NCBI GenBank assembly: GCA_963693305.1
Contig: OY855906.1
Location: forward strand, 32,565,491-32,629,490
DNA: 64,000 bases
From: Meandrina meandrites
Taxonomy: Eukaryota; Cnidaria; Anthozoa; Scleractinia; Meandrinidae
Reading direction: 5' to 3'
The notes beneath the pieces are model-generated. The model saw only the letters and a list, made by a program, of their open reading frames with translations. It made no database searches and was not told the DNA's origin. Below are positions 12,345 through 24,605 of the stretch, in pieces (positions within the stretch are counted from its first letter, which is position 1; the number at the start of each line of letters is the position of its first letter). The translations under genes and the position numbers were made by a program.

Positions 12345-15300
12345 TTATTCATTCTCCGTCATCTTGTCAAAATTGACATATTCCTTGTCAACGTAGACTT
12401 CTAAGTTCACATATGTCTGCAGATCAAAAGAAACAAACCATAATAAACCTCCAAACCTTTGAAACTTTGCGTTGGTCTAACGATTAAGGGTGTCAATCCA
12501 AGAAACAATTACATAAATTTCTCTTTCAGGTCAACCTGCTGTACACACGAAGGTCTTTTAGCAAATTACTGCCTCCGGCCCATCCCTCTTTTCATTTAAA
12601 ACATACTTTATCGAGATTTAGGAAGCACTTTCAATCATTGCACAATCCCTGAATTAATTAATTACTACATGTATTTAAGCAGTATTGTTATATCTATCAT
12701 CTTATGATCATGTAATGTTTTTAGAGAGTGACGAATTTGTACACCACATCAAGACGAATCAGCTATCATGAAAGATAGGTTTGTTAATTAGTCCTCTTGG
12801 TGTCCTGTGGCACATAAAGCCTTACTATACAGAAAAGGTCGAAAAAAATTATATGTGTTGCACGGATAAGGCTTGCTTACAAGAAGAAGTAAATGTAATA
12901 GCAAAGATGTACAGACGCGTGGAAGACAGCCACATAATTTGGTCCATAGGGTGCATTGTTTGCTGTCATATAAGCTAAAGCAGACTTGTTGATTATCCAG
13001 AAGTCTTCTGACTGCAGAGCAAAGCACCTGGAATGTTGGCCTCTTGTGGGGCTGCTCTTCCCAGCACTCGCTCATTATGGAATACCTGGAAAATATTCAT
13101 ACAGTGCATCTTGGCTAAATTTGCTTTTCAGTGCCGTTAAAATAACGATCTCCCTGAAAAAGAACATTGTCCTATTTTAAGTTTGAATTCGGGAAGCGAC
13201 TGAAACAATTTCAGATGGATGTGGAAACGCAAGACTTTTGCTCTGATTCTGATTTTGTAGAACAGGGCCGTAAGCCTAAACCAGGATTAAAGGTTGATCG
13301 AGGGTTCAATTTCTCTTGTATAAAAGTGTTTTTGTATTGCTCATGTTTTGTGGAGTTTGAGATTAGTCGGCGTCAAACAGGAAACGTCACTGAAAAGTTA
13401 AAAACTAAAATGAAAACTCACTCTAATTCTTGGAAAGCTTAATCGTGCTTTAAAACAACCCAGCCCGGCAATCGACAAAAAGCAGGAAACCATTTTAGAC
13501 ATGCATGGAATAGCTAAGAATGGTGCCATTTGCATAGAACAAATTAAAACCTGTCAAAACTCGAAAACGCTAAGGTCACAATTTAGAATTAACCTTTCCC
13601 TTGATGTTTCTGTACATGGTGACGTATAACAATTTGGAAACTATGACACTGAGATGCAATGCTAAATACTTACAGTGCTTCAGAGATGTGTCTTGGCCTT
13701 GGCATTCGGTACCCTGTCTGCAACAGTTCAGCAACTTTTCGAGATTTCACTCCAGGATAAGGCGATTCACCTATAAACATTAGAAAATACATATTTTTGT
13801 GATATTCATTTTATTTTAGGTAGATGCTATGCAGGAAAAGAGTGGCTTAGATAAGATGCTATGCATAAAGCGGTAAAGAGCTTAGGCTCATTTCTGTTAA
13901 CATGACATACACAGCAGCAGTTTTATCTGTACATTTTTTTTGTCTAAGCTAAGTGCTTTGCATTACGTATAGAGTTTAACCAGAAACTCATAAGGGATTG
14001 AAAAGTGTAACGCGCGTTCACAGCGTTTGAATACTCAGTTTTGCCAAGTACCATATTAAAAACATGATGAGTTTGTACGCAAATGCTTTATTCATGTAAC
14101 GACACTCGCAACATAATTTTTGGTTGTATGGTAAGTTACTTGAATTCCGACCTCGACACCGTAAATTTCTTACAGAAATAAAAGACATTCATTAAAAGTG
14201 TATCCAAGTGAAGTTCTCCAAACTGCTGAATGACAATGAAACAGAAGCTGAATTCAACCAAATTTAACTTTATTCAACCAATCTTGTTCAGATATTTGAC
14301 AATGAAACAGAAGAATTTAACCAAATTTAACTTTATTCAACCAAGCGTATTCAAAAATAAGATTACGCCATGTAGGGTGAGCTGGTGCGCGCTGTGAATT
14401 TAATCGTGATTTTCCAAAATGGTACTTAATAGAAACGAATGTGCAAACGCTTTGCACAATACGAATCATAGGGATTTATAGGTTTCTATTCAAGGCAATT
14501 CAAATTTCCTTATCATATAAGCCCACCCCAGACCCTAAAGAAGTTAGGCAAATCCCGGGCCTGAAATGGAACTTCGGATTATTCATTAATCTCGGTGCGT
14601 ACGAGAATGTGAGAACCAATAAGAGCAGCAATCTTAGTTTTTCAGTGGAGTGGCCCGAAGGTAGCTAGTGCTTGTTTTCATCCATGTCCAATACACCCAA
14701 ACTGAGTCGATTCGTCACGGGTACGTGACGATTCGACTCGATTCGCGCGGAGTCAAACTGCATCACCGGAAGTCAAGCCAATAGACTCACGTTGGGTGTA
14801 TTGGACAACCCTTGGCGGGCCAGGCTATTTTAAAACATGTATTTACGTTTAATTATAAATGAAATTACCAAAGCACTGTTTACGTTTCAAAAGAAGGCTT
14901 CCTCCAAACATTTTACATACCGATAGTAAACACCTCCCACATAACAATCCCGTAAGACCATCTGCAAAAGGCAAATATTGAGACTTCATTTAAAGTCATT
15001 TTGTCAGGGTGCAGCTATTACTAAAAGTATTTTCACAGTTTGTAAAATGCAGTCCTCTGATCCTTATTAGCCTAATGTTATTGACATTTGAGATACCTTA
15101 GGAAACTGACCATCATTAAAACATGTTACAGTTTTTTTTATTTTACCTAATTACTTTACAATTAGCGTTAGCTTACGAAGAGAACTTCTCCGAGCAAAGA
15201 TTATTACGGGTTAGTAAAATTAAACAATCCCTTAGCCTTTGGGTAACGCACAGGGCAAAATTCATGGAGTACAAATACTCCTAGTCACTTTATGCTACTG

Positions 15301-17778
15301 AAACCGGAATAATCTCTGGCCTGATGGGCCATGCACTAGGCTCGAATGCAGACGCTACCAAGACGCATAACCAACAAGTTACTTGTAGTCGTCTTTAATG
15401 GCGGATCGAACTCTTGGATAATAAAATTAATATTTTAGAGCATAATGGCGCCGTCTAAAATGTGTGTACAGGAAATTGACAGTTACAAGATTTAAAAATA
15501 AGGGTTTAATAAAATTGAGCAAACTTACACGTCACTCATAGTACTAGATTTACCATAGAAAAGAGATTCTGGTGGCATCCACTTAACTGGAAGACGAGCC
15601 TTGAAATCACAAAAAAATTAAACAAAATGAATAATAAATGAACGAACGAACGAACGAGTACGAACGAACAAACAGCACATAAACGGATCAGACTGAGCAA
15701 GCGAAAGAACAAACTAGCCAAGAAAGAATTAAAGAAAGGAAAAACAAACGAACGAACCAAAGGACGAAGAATGGAAAGAACGAATTAACGAACGAGCGAA
15801 TGTATGAATGACCGACCGACCGACTGAATGAATGAATGAATAAATAAATAAATGCATGCATAGATGAAGAACATTAACAGTAACAGTATATCTTGATTGT
15901 GCCTTACTCTCCAAAGGGAGGTATTGGTCTAGTTACAATCGCTGAAAGTTAACTGAATGATACCGTAAAATTCCGGTTATAAGCCCCCGCCCCCCCCCCC
16001 GCCTATAAGCTCTCCCGGTTATAGGCCCATCTACCTGGGAGTAATAAAATACATCCGGTTATAAGCCCCCCCCCCCCCGGATATAAGCCCCTCCCCCCCT
16101 TCTGCTGGATGACAGTACTGAACAGGGCTAAATGTTGCTTTATTATGACTTTGTAACTTAAAAACGTATTTCGATCAACACTGCCGTGGCTTGTTTCGAA
16201 ACGTTTTCTTTATTCCGCTTATAAGCTCCCCCGGATATAAGCCCCTCCGCTTGTAAGCCCAGCCAAAACCTCTTACGAAGTTGTATAAGCCCAGGGCTTA
16301 TAACCGGAATTTTACGGTATTCCATTTAGTTTGATGTTTGGTTTTAGTTCAATAGACGAAATCACCTGAGTTCTTCTTGTGTAAACATCTCCCTGCAGAC
16401 CACGTGCCAATCCAAAGTCGGAAATTTTACACACTTTGTTCTCACCTACCAATACATTGCGAGCGGCTAAATCACGATGGACAATCTGAAATAAGACGGA
16501 TGAACAAGCTTAATCCCTCCTGCTCAATTTATTGTCAACATTACATCTTAATCTGACGTAATGATCCTCGCAGTGTGAAAGTAATTTAAGCAATTGCATT
16601 TTTCAGCCTGAAAAGTTATTTTTAAGGCTACAGCGGGATTTGAACCCATGACCACCGCGATATCGGTACGATACTTCAACTAAGCTATGAGGCCTTGATA
16701 TACGTTGGAAGCAGGTCAATTGAAGGTTCTAAATTCCCGTAAATGAAGTGGATGACGTAATGAATAAATAAAAGACATATATCAACTGCGGATAAATGAT
16801 AATATGAATGAAATGATCTTTGCATTGTGTAAGCAATTGGAAAAATTTCAATTTTTAGCCTGAAAAATGATAAAAAATGCAATATGTTATACTAACGATA
16901 AAAGTGATCGCGTCTGTCTGACTTTCCTGATCAGCGGTTTACCTTCATTGCTGCTAGATAGCTCATACCATCAGCAATCATCCAAGCAAAAGATAACAGA
17001 TCCTTTTCACTGAGTCTGGAGTTTGGTCTTTTTTCTCCTGTGTTGTAATTGTCCTCGATTTCTTTGCTCTTCCGCAGGTGTCCCAACAAATCACCATATG
17101 GTAAATACTCCAAAACAATCAGCAATGGCTCTGGAATTTTAAAATGAATTCAAAATTTACCGAGCCAACCTGAAGTTGTACTCTAAAATACTCAATTCAT
17201 TGACACATTATGTCGGATGAGTATTGATCAAGATTCTTTAATTTTATTTCTTGGACTCAGTCCAACATTGAAATCTTGTTCGATGATCATAGTTGTTGTT
17301 TTAACAAAAAAAAAATAAAAAAAATGAACTGTTCAAAAAAATAAACTGTTCAATAAATACGCATGAACTGGCTGGTAGGTGTAAAAAAGTCCTAGACCTT
17401 CTAGGTAAGCCCGGTTAAATTTGTAATTACACCTCACCATTACCATTGGTTATGAGCACTATAAACAAATTTAATTTATTCATCTTCCAAAAACAGTAAT
17501 TAACAATAATCTTTTAAACAAAACCCCTAATTAAAAAACAACAACATCAAAAGCAATAACGGCTGCATTTTCGTTTCCAACGTTAAAATGTGTAAAATCA
17601 AAACGAACAACAACAAAAATGAAAAGCATAACGAAAATAAATAGAAAAAAATAAAAATGTCTATTACCTTTTTCAGCACAACAACCAATGAGTTTAACAA
17701 CATGAGGATGCGGTTTCAAAGATTTCATGACCTCTAGTTCACTGAGCATGTCTTGCACGTCCTTCTTTGAGGCATTAT
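12345..17778 (-). CDS. Receptor tyrosine kinase, FGFR/Cad96Ca type, copy A (3' exons)
   Basis: Eight exons join in frame on the minus strand: 17668-17778, 16943-17130, 16366-16485, 15529-15599, 14921-14961, 13674-13770, 12986-13085 and 12345-12416 (stop TAA at 12345-12347), about 266 residues. They encode the kinase from just after the ATP-site lysine. In order: helix C with SELEVMKSL, hinge [19 protein letters not shown] with a long kinase insert, catalytic loop [21 protein letters not shown], the [14 protein letters not shown] helix, GESPYPGV, and SECWEE..RPTF. The tail holds [15 protein letters not shown], with two YxN sites of the kind GRB2 binds. All junctions are GT..AG, though the 12986 donor is the weak GTCTGC. 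The first exon opens with a split codon, so a glycine-loop exon must precede it. I found none between 17.8 and 34 kb, so the gene may be truncated. FGFR against Cad96Ca cannot be decided from the kinase alone. Confidence 0.85.
14685..14807. mobile_element. Small MITE in RTK-A intron
   Basis: The perfect 16-bp terminal inverted repeats are TGTCCAATACACCCAA and its complement. The insert is missing from the matching intron of copy B (near 56292), so it is arm-specific. Inside is a near-palindrome around 'gtcacgggtacgtgac'. The target duplication is unclear. Confidence 0.8.
15263..15397 (+). mobile_element. 3' tail of a tRNA-derived SINE (5' part deleted)
   Basis: The 'actcctagtc.cttcatgct' and 'ggcctgatgggcca' blocks match the 3' ends of the SINEs at 33095-33192 and 37066-37153. 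The tRNA-like head is missing. The paralogous place in arm B (56823-57021) holds the head and body but not this tail. Confidence 0.75.
15641..15860. repeat. AACG/AATG/AATA tetranucleotide-rich tract
   Basis: Imperfect runs of (AACG)n, (GACC)n, (AATG)n and (AATA)n lie in the intron between the DFG exon and the PVKW exon. Arm B has a shorter, diverged version at 57280-57505. Confidence 0.85.
15963..16317. mobile_element. Mariner-type MITE (CCGTAAAATTCC family)
   Basis: A 355-bp element with ends CCGTAAAATTCCGGTTATAA and complement, flanked by TA (15961-15962 and 16318-16319). The arm-B empty site reads 'gactgatattcc' (57593-57604). Repeats of 'ggttataagcccc' and several C runs fill the interior. 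A truncated relative lies at 34530-34732. Confidence 0.9.
16530..16695 (-). mobile_element. tRNA-derived SINE
   Basis: On the minus strand the head reads like a tRNA, with A box TAGCTTAGTTG and B box GGTTCAAATCC. It is followed by 'ttttcaggctgaaaaatgca' and 'gaggatcatt'. The acceptor-stem pairing has two mismatches and there is a SINE tail, so this is a SINE rather than a tRNA gene. A paralogous copy lies at 57885-58050, so this insertion predates the duplication. Confidence 0.75.
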
Positions 17779-18004
17779 CTACATCATATAAAAAATAGGG
17801 TTTATCGGCAAGCGTGAAAAATCCTTGACGTTGGTCAGATTCATAAGACGAACGGTCAGAATGGGTCAATGGGTCTCTTACTAATCTACTACATACTTTA
17901 AAATAATGCCGAAAAAAACAAAACAAAAGAAGGAAAACATAGTTTTTTCAGTAATGCCTTTAAAGAAGAAGTGATTTTTGAATGAGCTAAAAGTGCCCTT
18001 AATA
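17779..18004. other. Flank upstream of RTK-A exon, nothing recognised
   Basis: No kinase glycine-loop exon is visible on the minus strand. The open sequence continuing from the 17668-17778 exon lacks similarity to kinase N-lobes and is read here as intron. Confidence 0.5.
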
Positions 18005-18178
18005 GGCCATTTCCGAGTTACCGTTTGCCTCACTTTTTGTCTTCATGCGAAACCATGCATATAAAAATGTATTTCACCTGCATGGCCAGTTTCATGCAAA
18101 TCACAGCCATTTTCATTTGAATTGTTCCGCACGAGGACTCGCTTTGAAACTGAGACAAAAGGCAACTCGGAAATGGAT
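18005..18178. mobile_element. Short MITE
   Basis: The inverted ends are CCATTTCCGAGTTACC and GGCAACTCGGAAATGG, with one mismatch over 16 bp. A further inner match is 'ttgcctcactttttgtct' against 'gagacaaaaggc'. The target duplication is not clear. Confidence 0.7.
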
Positions 18179-20010
18179 TGTTATCAGCAGGAAATGTATT
18201 AGATGTAGATATTAGAGACTGTAATTGATATCGCCATTACCTGAGATTCGAAAACGTCTTTTATTACAAAAACAATTCATTAATTGAAAAGAAAATACGA
18301 AAAGTATTGGTGGTTTTCACTGTCACGCAATAAAAAAATAAAATCGAAAACATTCAACGACAGAAGTTATGGATTTCAGATATTATAGAAGATAAACAGA
18401 TAAACCATTTGTCCAAATCTCAGGTCTGTGCGGCGCACCATTTGCGAGTTATTTGCCAAAACTTTCCACGCAAATTTATAAAGCTCAGTATGGAGACGCC
18501 ATATTTGTGTCCTTCCGAGGGGCACAAACATGGCCGCCGTGATGTCAGAGAAAACATCTGGAACTTAATTTTGCTGTTAATAGCGACTGCTTTTGGCTCA
18601 TGATCTATTATACCTTTTACATAAACAGCACTTAGTACATTGGGAACGTTCAATCTGCTTATCTTTGAGGTTTGCCTCACGATTGGTCATTTTATCTTGG
18701 GGTACTTGGAAAACCTACCTATTTGCCTCGGTAACTTTCATGGGCGATTCTTTTGTTCTTTTTCACACCGCCATAAATTTTCCTTGATTTTGCTGAGATA
18801 ATTTTTAGTCTTTTTTTTTTCATAAGCGGGAAATAAAAATGGCGAACAGGCTATGAAAATGACAAAACACCCGGGAAAACAAAATTACAAAGCACGCGGA
18901 AAAACAAAATGATAGAGCACATATTATTTATGATATTTACCAAAAAAATGTCCTCTCTATTTGTGAGTTTCCCGAGGTAAAGAGCCCTTTTACCATGTTA
19001 AAAGGACGATGTGTAACCGCAACTATATAAATTTGACACACTACACTATTAACCTATTCCGTACTTGAAACCCTACACCGCTACACAGATCAAGCAATTT
19101 GTTCCAGTCAAATTTTGTTAATTACATTTTATGCAGTTATGAAAAAACTTTCCGTAAAGATTCTCAAAATCCCGCTGCGGCTCTTTCTTGAAATTCCTGC
19201 TTCCCGCTCCTGTTTGCAGCTCCCATCCCGGCCGAATATCACCACATCTTCTTATCTGGGTTACTTAGCGTGAGGTCTGTCTTTGACCTTGTTAAAGGGC
19301 AACTCTTGGGAAATTTACCCCGATTTTTTTATTTTTTTTTTAAGTTGTTTATAGCACACAGGAATCTTTAGAAGGTAAAATTTTAAAGATATCGGCCAAA
19401 ATGAATTTACTACGAATTCTCTTTTACGCCAATTTGGCGGCCATTTTGAAAACGTTCGGATTTTGGTACATCACGTGATGCTACGTCACAGGTGTGGAAG
19501 GCAGATTTGCTTTTGCATGCTTCTGATAAGAGGAAAACACGCCAAGCGTCTCTTCATAAATGAGAATGACAAGGAGAGAGACCCTATGCTGTTCAATGAT
19601 GTCCAAGATAAAAAAGGTAGCGCTTCAGTGCTTAAATATGAAAGGAAATAAACTTAAAAAGAGTAAATCATGTGTCGTGAAACGAAACAAATCCGTCAGA
19701 TTGATCGGCCTTCTAAGGTCAGCAAATGTACATAGCTTTATAATACGATGCATCCTCTCTTGCACCATATCGTGATAAAGATGCCTTTTGTCTGGAGTAG
19801 ATAGTAAATTGAAAAGGGTCTGCGAGTGCTGACTCCCATAATTTGTCAGAAATCTCTTCATTTATGAGCAGGAATACTGAGCCTCTATATGTCCTACATG
19901 TAAGCGAAATCCACGCGTTCGGAAACAGACCGATATATTTTGATTCCGTTGTCGTGAAATTTGTCGCCACCCTCAGATTTCTTTATGGCGCTCGCCTGCA
20001 GGGCATGGTA
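18179..20010. other. Repeat-like spacer without a recognised gene
   Basis: The sequence around 18410-18680 is open on the minus strand over 86 codons and looks like a dispersed coral repeat rather than a gene. From 19270 to 20010 several short open frames exist on both strands with no recognisable domain. Nothing here looks like the missing N-terminal exons of RTK copy A. Confidence 0.4.
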
Positions 20011-20170
20011 CAGTCGACTCCCTATAACTCGAACCCTTGCAAACTCGAACCAAAATCCAATTTCCCTTGGATATTTTCGTCATACATTTGCTGTAATTTT
20101 ATCCTCGGTAACTCGAACCCTCGTTAACTCGAGCCAATTTTCGTTTCCCTCCAGGTCGTTTGCTATATAA
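20011..20170 (+). mobile_element. Solo end of a TA-flanked element (CTCGAACC repeats)
   Basis: After TA at 20009-20010 the sequence starts CAGTCGACTCCCTATAACTC. It carries three or four copies of 'aactcgaacc/aactcgagcc' over 150 bp. This looks like the end of a pogo/Tc1-type element. I found no matching right end. Confidence 0.4.
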
Positions 20171-20640
20171 TTTTAACCTCGTTTTGTAGTTTCATCAGGC
20201 CTTTTCTACAAAACAAAGACCCCGTCGGAACCTTTAACTTCAATCGCAAGGGTTACTAACAGCATTGTTTTGCTAAACTTAATTAAATCGCGTCGCGTAG
20301 AATCCTACTGTCCTGAAACGATTACCTTTTAAGAAAGAGAAAAATATCTTAGATTGGTACTGGTGGAACGCGCGCCAGCAAATCGAAGACTTGGAACCTA
20401 CTTATAGTTGTTTACGCATCCACAAATTAATCGCCAGGATTAAGTACCATCAAAGCCCATTCACTTCTAAAGTCAAAGTATTACGCTCCCACGAAGAAGA
20501 ACAATAGGCGTTTTTGTTGGAGACTAAACTTTCCCACAGTACCAAACTCGTGTTTACAACGCACACTATTGTTACTGAGTATTACTATGATAGCGCGCAC
20601 TCCACTCGTACCATTTTGATCTAAAGTAAAACAACACTCT

Positions 20641-22287
20641 ACTACTCTACTCAACAGGAAATGTCTCCGTTGTCGACGTGCCTGTTCGGTGAGAGTAAAC
20701 TGCTATTTTGCTAGAAGCAGAACTTCTTTAGGAAGGCAATTGCACTTTCTTTGGAAATGGGCACAAAACGATTCCTTAAAATTAATGGCAATGGAAGGAA
20801 CGGCATCACGGAAAGTCTTAATCAGGTTTGCACGAAAGTGCCGGGAGGTTGCATGGGAAGCACTACTGCGCCATCCGATCCCACAGTTAGGCGGCCCAGG
20901 TGTTGTTATACAAGTGGATGAGTAAAAGTTTAATCACAAGTCAAAGGTAAGTATGCAGAAAGGCCGCATACCTTAGGATTGCATTTTACCTACAGCTCAT
21001 ATTTAACAACTAGACGGCGAGCTCGAGGTTGCTATCGAGAAGAAACCGAGAGCGAGTCGTCTAATTGTTTCAACATAACCCAGTGGCTGATCTATTAAAC
21101 ACACAATATCGCTAGAGTTGATGTTTTGAAGGATTTGTTGAAAATAATCAGCGGAAAACTGAGCGCGCACTCCGAGAGCCGTCTAACGATCGATAGACGG
21201 CACCTGTGTAGCCAATCAAACCGCGCGTTTGGCAAAAGACGGAAGCTGGGTGAAGCTAATGAAGAGTAGCCCGCGAACGGAGTTACGTCACTGTCGTCCA
21301 CAGTCGCATTGTATTATTTTGCTCTGATGTCCGTGGGGACAAACGCAAAACGAGCGAGAACGAGTAGCGCGGGCGCCGGAAGATGAGCGACAACAGCTCG
21401 TCTTTTGGCAACCGCGCAGACAGCTGCCGCTCGTATCTCGCGCTCACTTGCTTTCGGCTTTGTACACATATACCAGCAAAAAAGACTGTTCGTAATCTAG
21501 TAGCTTATATGTTTATTATTGTAATCCAAAGCGGTCAATACTAGACTACAGGACAGAAAGGTTCAAACAAGACCCAAAACGCTCAATAATAAATGTGTCA
21601 ACTTTTCCATGCTCATCAAAATAATCAATGAATCGTATAATATGTTAGGATTTTCTTTCCTAAATCCAGGTTTTTCTTTGCTTTCAAACAGTTTCGTGAA
21701 AAATTACATCGGAAATATATTAATTCCGTCTCCGTCCGTTAAAAGCCTGCATCTGCCAATAAACTATTTTTTTTCTAACTTTGTTCTGTTTTACACTTTT
21801 AGTGAAAATTGTACGTTTTTCTATCCTAAATTACCAAAGGGGACGTCGACCTCGAGGAGAAAGATGGGTTCTTGGCCTTTTTGATACACAGTACCAACCC
21901 GCTAGACCTTATTTGCAGCTTGTCAGAAGACGTAATGCTGCTACCCTTTTACCGATAATTCAACGAAAAGTGCAACCAGGCTCTGTGGTTCATACAGATG
22001 AATAGGCGGCTTACAGGCGGATGCAAAGGGCCTTGGGTTTCCATCACCGAACGGTGAATCACTCCATCAACTTCGTAGATCCAATCACCGGTGTTCATAC
22101 CCAGCATGCAGAAAGCAACTGGTCTGTAGCAAAGGATAAGTTCAAGAAGATGAAAGGCAATACAAATCCTAACTTTGTGCAAGAATACCTGAAAGAATTT
22201 ATGTGGAGACGATGGCATGGTGAGCCTCACCCCAATAGCTGCTTCGGTCGGCTGATCCAAGACATTGCAGAACAGTATCCACTGTAA
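20641..22287 (+). pseudogene. Merlin (IS1016-like) DDE transposase, dead copy
   Basis: Two blocks, 20641-20946 and about 21830-22287, line up with an ISXO2/IS1595-type transposase, the fold used by Merlin elements. Block 1 has a CxxC zinc motif (CLRCRRACSV), the HTH-like 'TASRKVLIRFARKCREV' and the first catalytic Asp in GGPGVVIQVDE. Block 2 has YQRGRRPRGERWVLGLFDT, the second Asp in GSVVHTDE, HAESNW with the likely acidic third residue, and the C-terminal FMWRRWHG. Breaks: TAA immediately after VDE (20923-20925), TAG immediately after HTDE (22003-22005), and about 0.88 kb of unrelated sequence between the blocks. Both stops fall beside catalytic Asp motifs. Terminal inverted repeats were not found. 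Confidence 0.8.
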
Positions 22288-22401
22288 CTATAATTAAATG
22301 AAAACTAGCCACTAAATACATTTTTAAGTAAGAAAGCAGAAACGTAGAAGGCATTTTCTAGTTTTGAACTGACTGTTAAAATGATGTTTCTCCTCTTTTA
22401 A

Positions 22402-22784
22402 AGGGGCACTGTCACGAGCATATCCTCAAAAATTCAACAGCCCAAAAATATGTTTACACCATTGAAAACCTATTAACAGTGGTCAAGTTTTCTTATAACT
22501 ACTATACCAGTGTACTGAAGCTAAATATAAAGTGATATCACTGCGATACCATCGGAAGCTTTAGATCTCAACTTGAAAAAGTCAGCCTGACTTTTTCAAG
22601 TTCTGTCCTTGTAGTTTGGAAAAATTGGTGAAAACTATTTACGGTCACCCTCTTCTTTAAACAATTTACTAGATATCCTTCCCTTTATGTTCTAGGAGCA
22701 TTTCCTGCATGGTTGAAACTACTTAGTCGTAATTTTGGTGCCGTTTTACTGAAAAAGCCAGAAAATGTCCGTGACAGTGTCCCT
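22402..22784. mobile_element. piggyBac-type MITE with TTAA duplication
   Basis: A 383-bp element with inverted ends AGGGGCACTGTCACG and CGTGACAGTGTCCCT, flanked on both sides by TTAA (22398-22401 and 22785-22788). TTAA is the hallmark target of piggyBac. An inner short palindrome 'ttgaaaaagtcagcctgact' is present near 22573. No coding sequence. Confidence 0.9.
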
Positions 22785-23040
22785 TTAAGTTCCAACTTTT
22801 GTTAAATGATAAAGTTAAATATTTAGTGTTTCGGGTTATTTTGAGAATTAAATAAGGTTAAATAAGTTGCAAATGACAATGATAATTTGTAATAAGGTCT
22901 GTGCCATAATGGTAATGATTAATTGTAGTAAGTTGTGTGCAAGTTTACAGGAAAAATCTAATCAGTTAACTTTATGCCAACGGTGTAAAAGTGAAAATTT
23001 AAGATTGTATTCAATCGTTTATGTTTATGTAAAATCCCTA

Positions 23041-23125
23041 TCCTCTCATATACCTGAAGCCTGAAAAGGGTACCCCTTTCGGGGTATAGGCCATTACAGG
23101 GAGTACCCCCCCCCCCCACCGGGCA
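23041..23125 (-). repeat. Head of dispersed 'GGGTACTCCC' repeat, inverted
   Basis: The block 'cctgaagcctgaaaagggta' through 'gggagtaccccc' is the reverse complement of the start of the repeat at 25522-25950, including the C run that mirrors its G run. Confidence 0.7.
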
Positions 23126-23329
23126 AGTTAACACTGGAAAAGGAGTTAGTTGCCCGTGACATAGGCTCGATTTCCGCCGTCCTCTAGTGTTCGGTCGATG
23201 ACTGCGGGCTCATTTTCCCGAAAAAGCAGCTGGAAATCGAGCCTACCCGTGACAACAACACGATTTTAATGTTAAAAACTGCTGACCAAACTTGGTCGCG
23301 CCTTACTCAACTGATAATCGTAGTATATA

Positions 23330-23545
23330 CATTATAAGACAGTGGACCGATATACCACCGACAGTTGACCGATATCCCAGGACAACGTTAATTGAAAAAG
23401 CGCTAAATCTACCGACACTCGACCGATGTATCGGTCGACATATCGACCGATACTCGACCGATATGTTAGTCAACATATCGAACGTCATATCTCAATCGAT
23501 ATATCGGTCGAGTATCGGTCGATATGTCCGATACATATGTCGAGG
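23330..23545. repeat. Phased CGACCGA/TCGGTCG motif array 1
   Basis: Degenerate 10-11 bp units of the form GACCGATA or ACCGACA follow one another. After a gap they switch strand inside palindromes such as 'tcggtcgacatatcgaccga'. The array is open in several frames on both strands only because the units lack stops. I do not treat those frames as genes. Confidence 0.8.
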
Positions 23546-23639
23546 GGTGCACAAAATACACATGATCCCTTTTGCTTGTACCTTTTGGTTGTACCATTTA
23601 AATTAAGTAAGAGCTACCTGAAAACGACAAGAAGACTAC

Positions 23640-23830
23640 TTGATTTAGGTATAGTAAAGTGGTACCTTTTTCCGATAAAAGATACACCAAAGAGGTACCT
23701 TTTCGGTCTAATTGATGTATAAAAGGGTAAGCGGCTGGAGTTCCCCGTAACAACTTGTAGCCTATCCCAAAAATCTTAGATGGCGGCCAAAAAGAGGGTA
23801 TGAGGGGCAAATATATAATTCGTTATTCAA
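23640..23830 (+). repeat. Tail of the dispersed 'GGGTACTCCC' repeat
   Basis: The sequence 'aagtggtacctttttccgat' and 'gatgtataaaagggtaag' correspond to the distal half of the repeat at 25522-25950. The head and tail of this family thus flank array 1 in opposite orientations. Confidence 0.6.
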
Positions 23831-24605
23831 AATGAAAGCTACCATTCTATTCTTGCTATCACACATTTAAGTGATGCTTAATAGTCAAAGATTATGATAA
23901 GAAAAGTTCCGATTTGTTCCCCTTAAGGGAACCATACAATGACAAAACAAGTGGATATTTGACAATGGCTTCTGTGTGCGCCTTTGCATTTCATTCAAGG
24001 AAAGCCGAGTTTTTATGCAATAAGGACAACTTAAAATATAAATTGAAATTATAGTGCTCTTTGGAAGCGAAGCTTTTAATCTAGAAAACGTCAATAAGTA
24101 TAAACTTTATTACAAGTTGAACGAATCGCTTGCAGGACAGAACTTTGAATAGACTTCCATTTTTGCTTTAATGCATAGTAAAAAGCTTACATCTGTTTAC
24201 CTTTCCTTTTAACTACAGTATGTTGCCCTATTTCCGGACACTTTTTTGCGCTAACCGTAATATCTAACCTCAAAACAGCACTTACGAGCTGAAACTTGCC
24301 CACAATGTAGCTTCCAGTGCTGGTAAGTAGGTCATGGAGTTTTATCTTCTAAAACTCTTTGACTTCTTTGTAATCACGGAGAGAATTGGTCAATTTCGGT
24401 GCCCTAATTCCGGACGATCGTTAGGAGCAAAATACTTCCTTTCTCTCGGAAATATCATTCCCGATCATGGCAAAATATAATTAATAAGGGCTAAATAAAG
24501 AATTATTCTTTTGAAAACATATCTTTCAGGCACTTGAGGAGATTACTCCCAAGAGTTAATAGCGCCATATGGTAGTATATGTACCACGCCATGATTTAAC
24601 TAAAA
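23831..24605. other. Spacer, nothing recognised
   Basis: AT-rich sequence with two loosely similar blocks, 'gccctatttccggacac' (about 24225) and 'gccctaattccggacg' (about 24401). No gene or complete element identified. Confidence 0.4.

Noticed and set aside
12781..12978. Readthrough of the RTK-A penultimate exon as the true C-terminus
   Set aside because: Reading on past DNQQ gives an uncharacteristic tail, while splicing at GTCTGC to 12345-12416 is in phase and yields a tail kept in both copies.
16620..16695. tRNA gene on the minus strand
   Set aside because: Good A and B boxes, but acceptor-stem mismatches and a SINE-type tail follow, and the arm-B copy is further decayed.
21949..22260. 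Minus-strand 103-codon frame
   Set aside because: Antisense shadow of the Merlin transposase.
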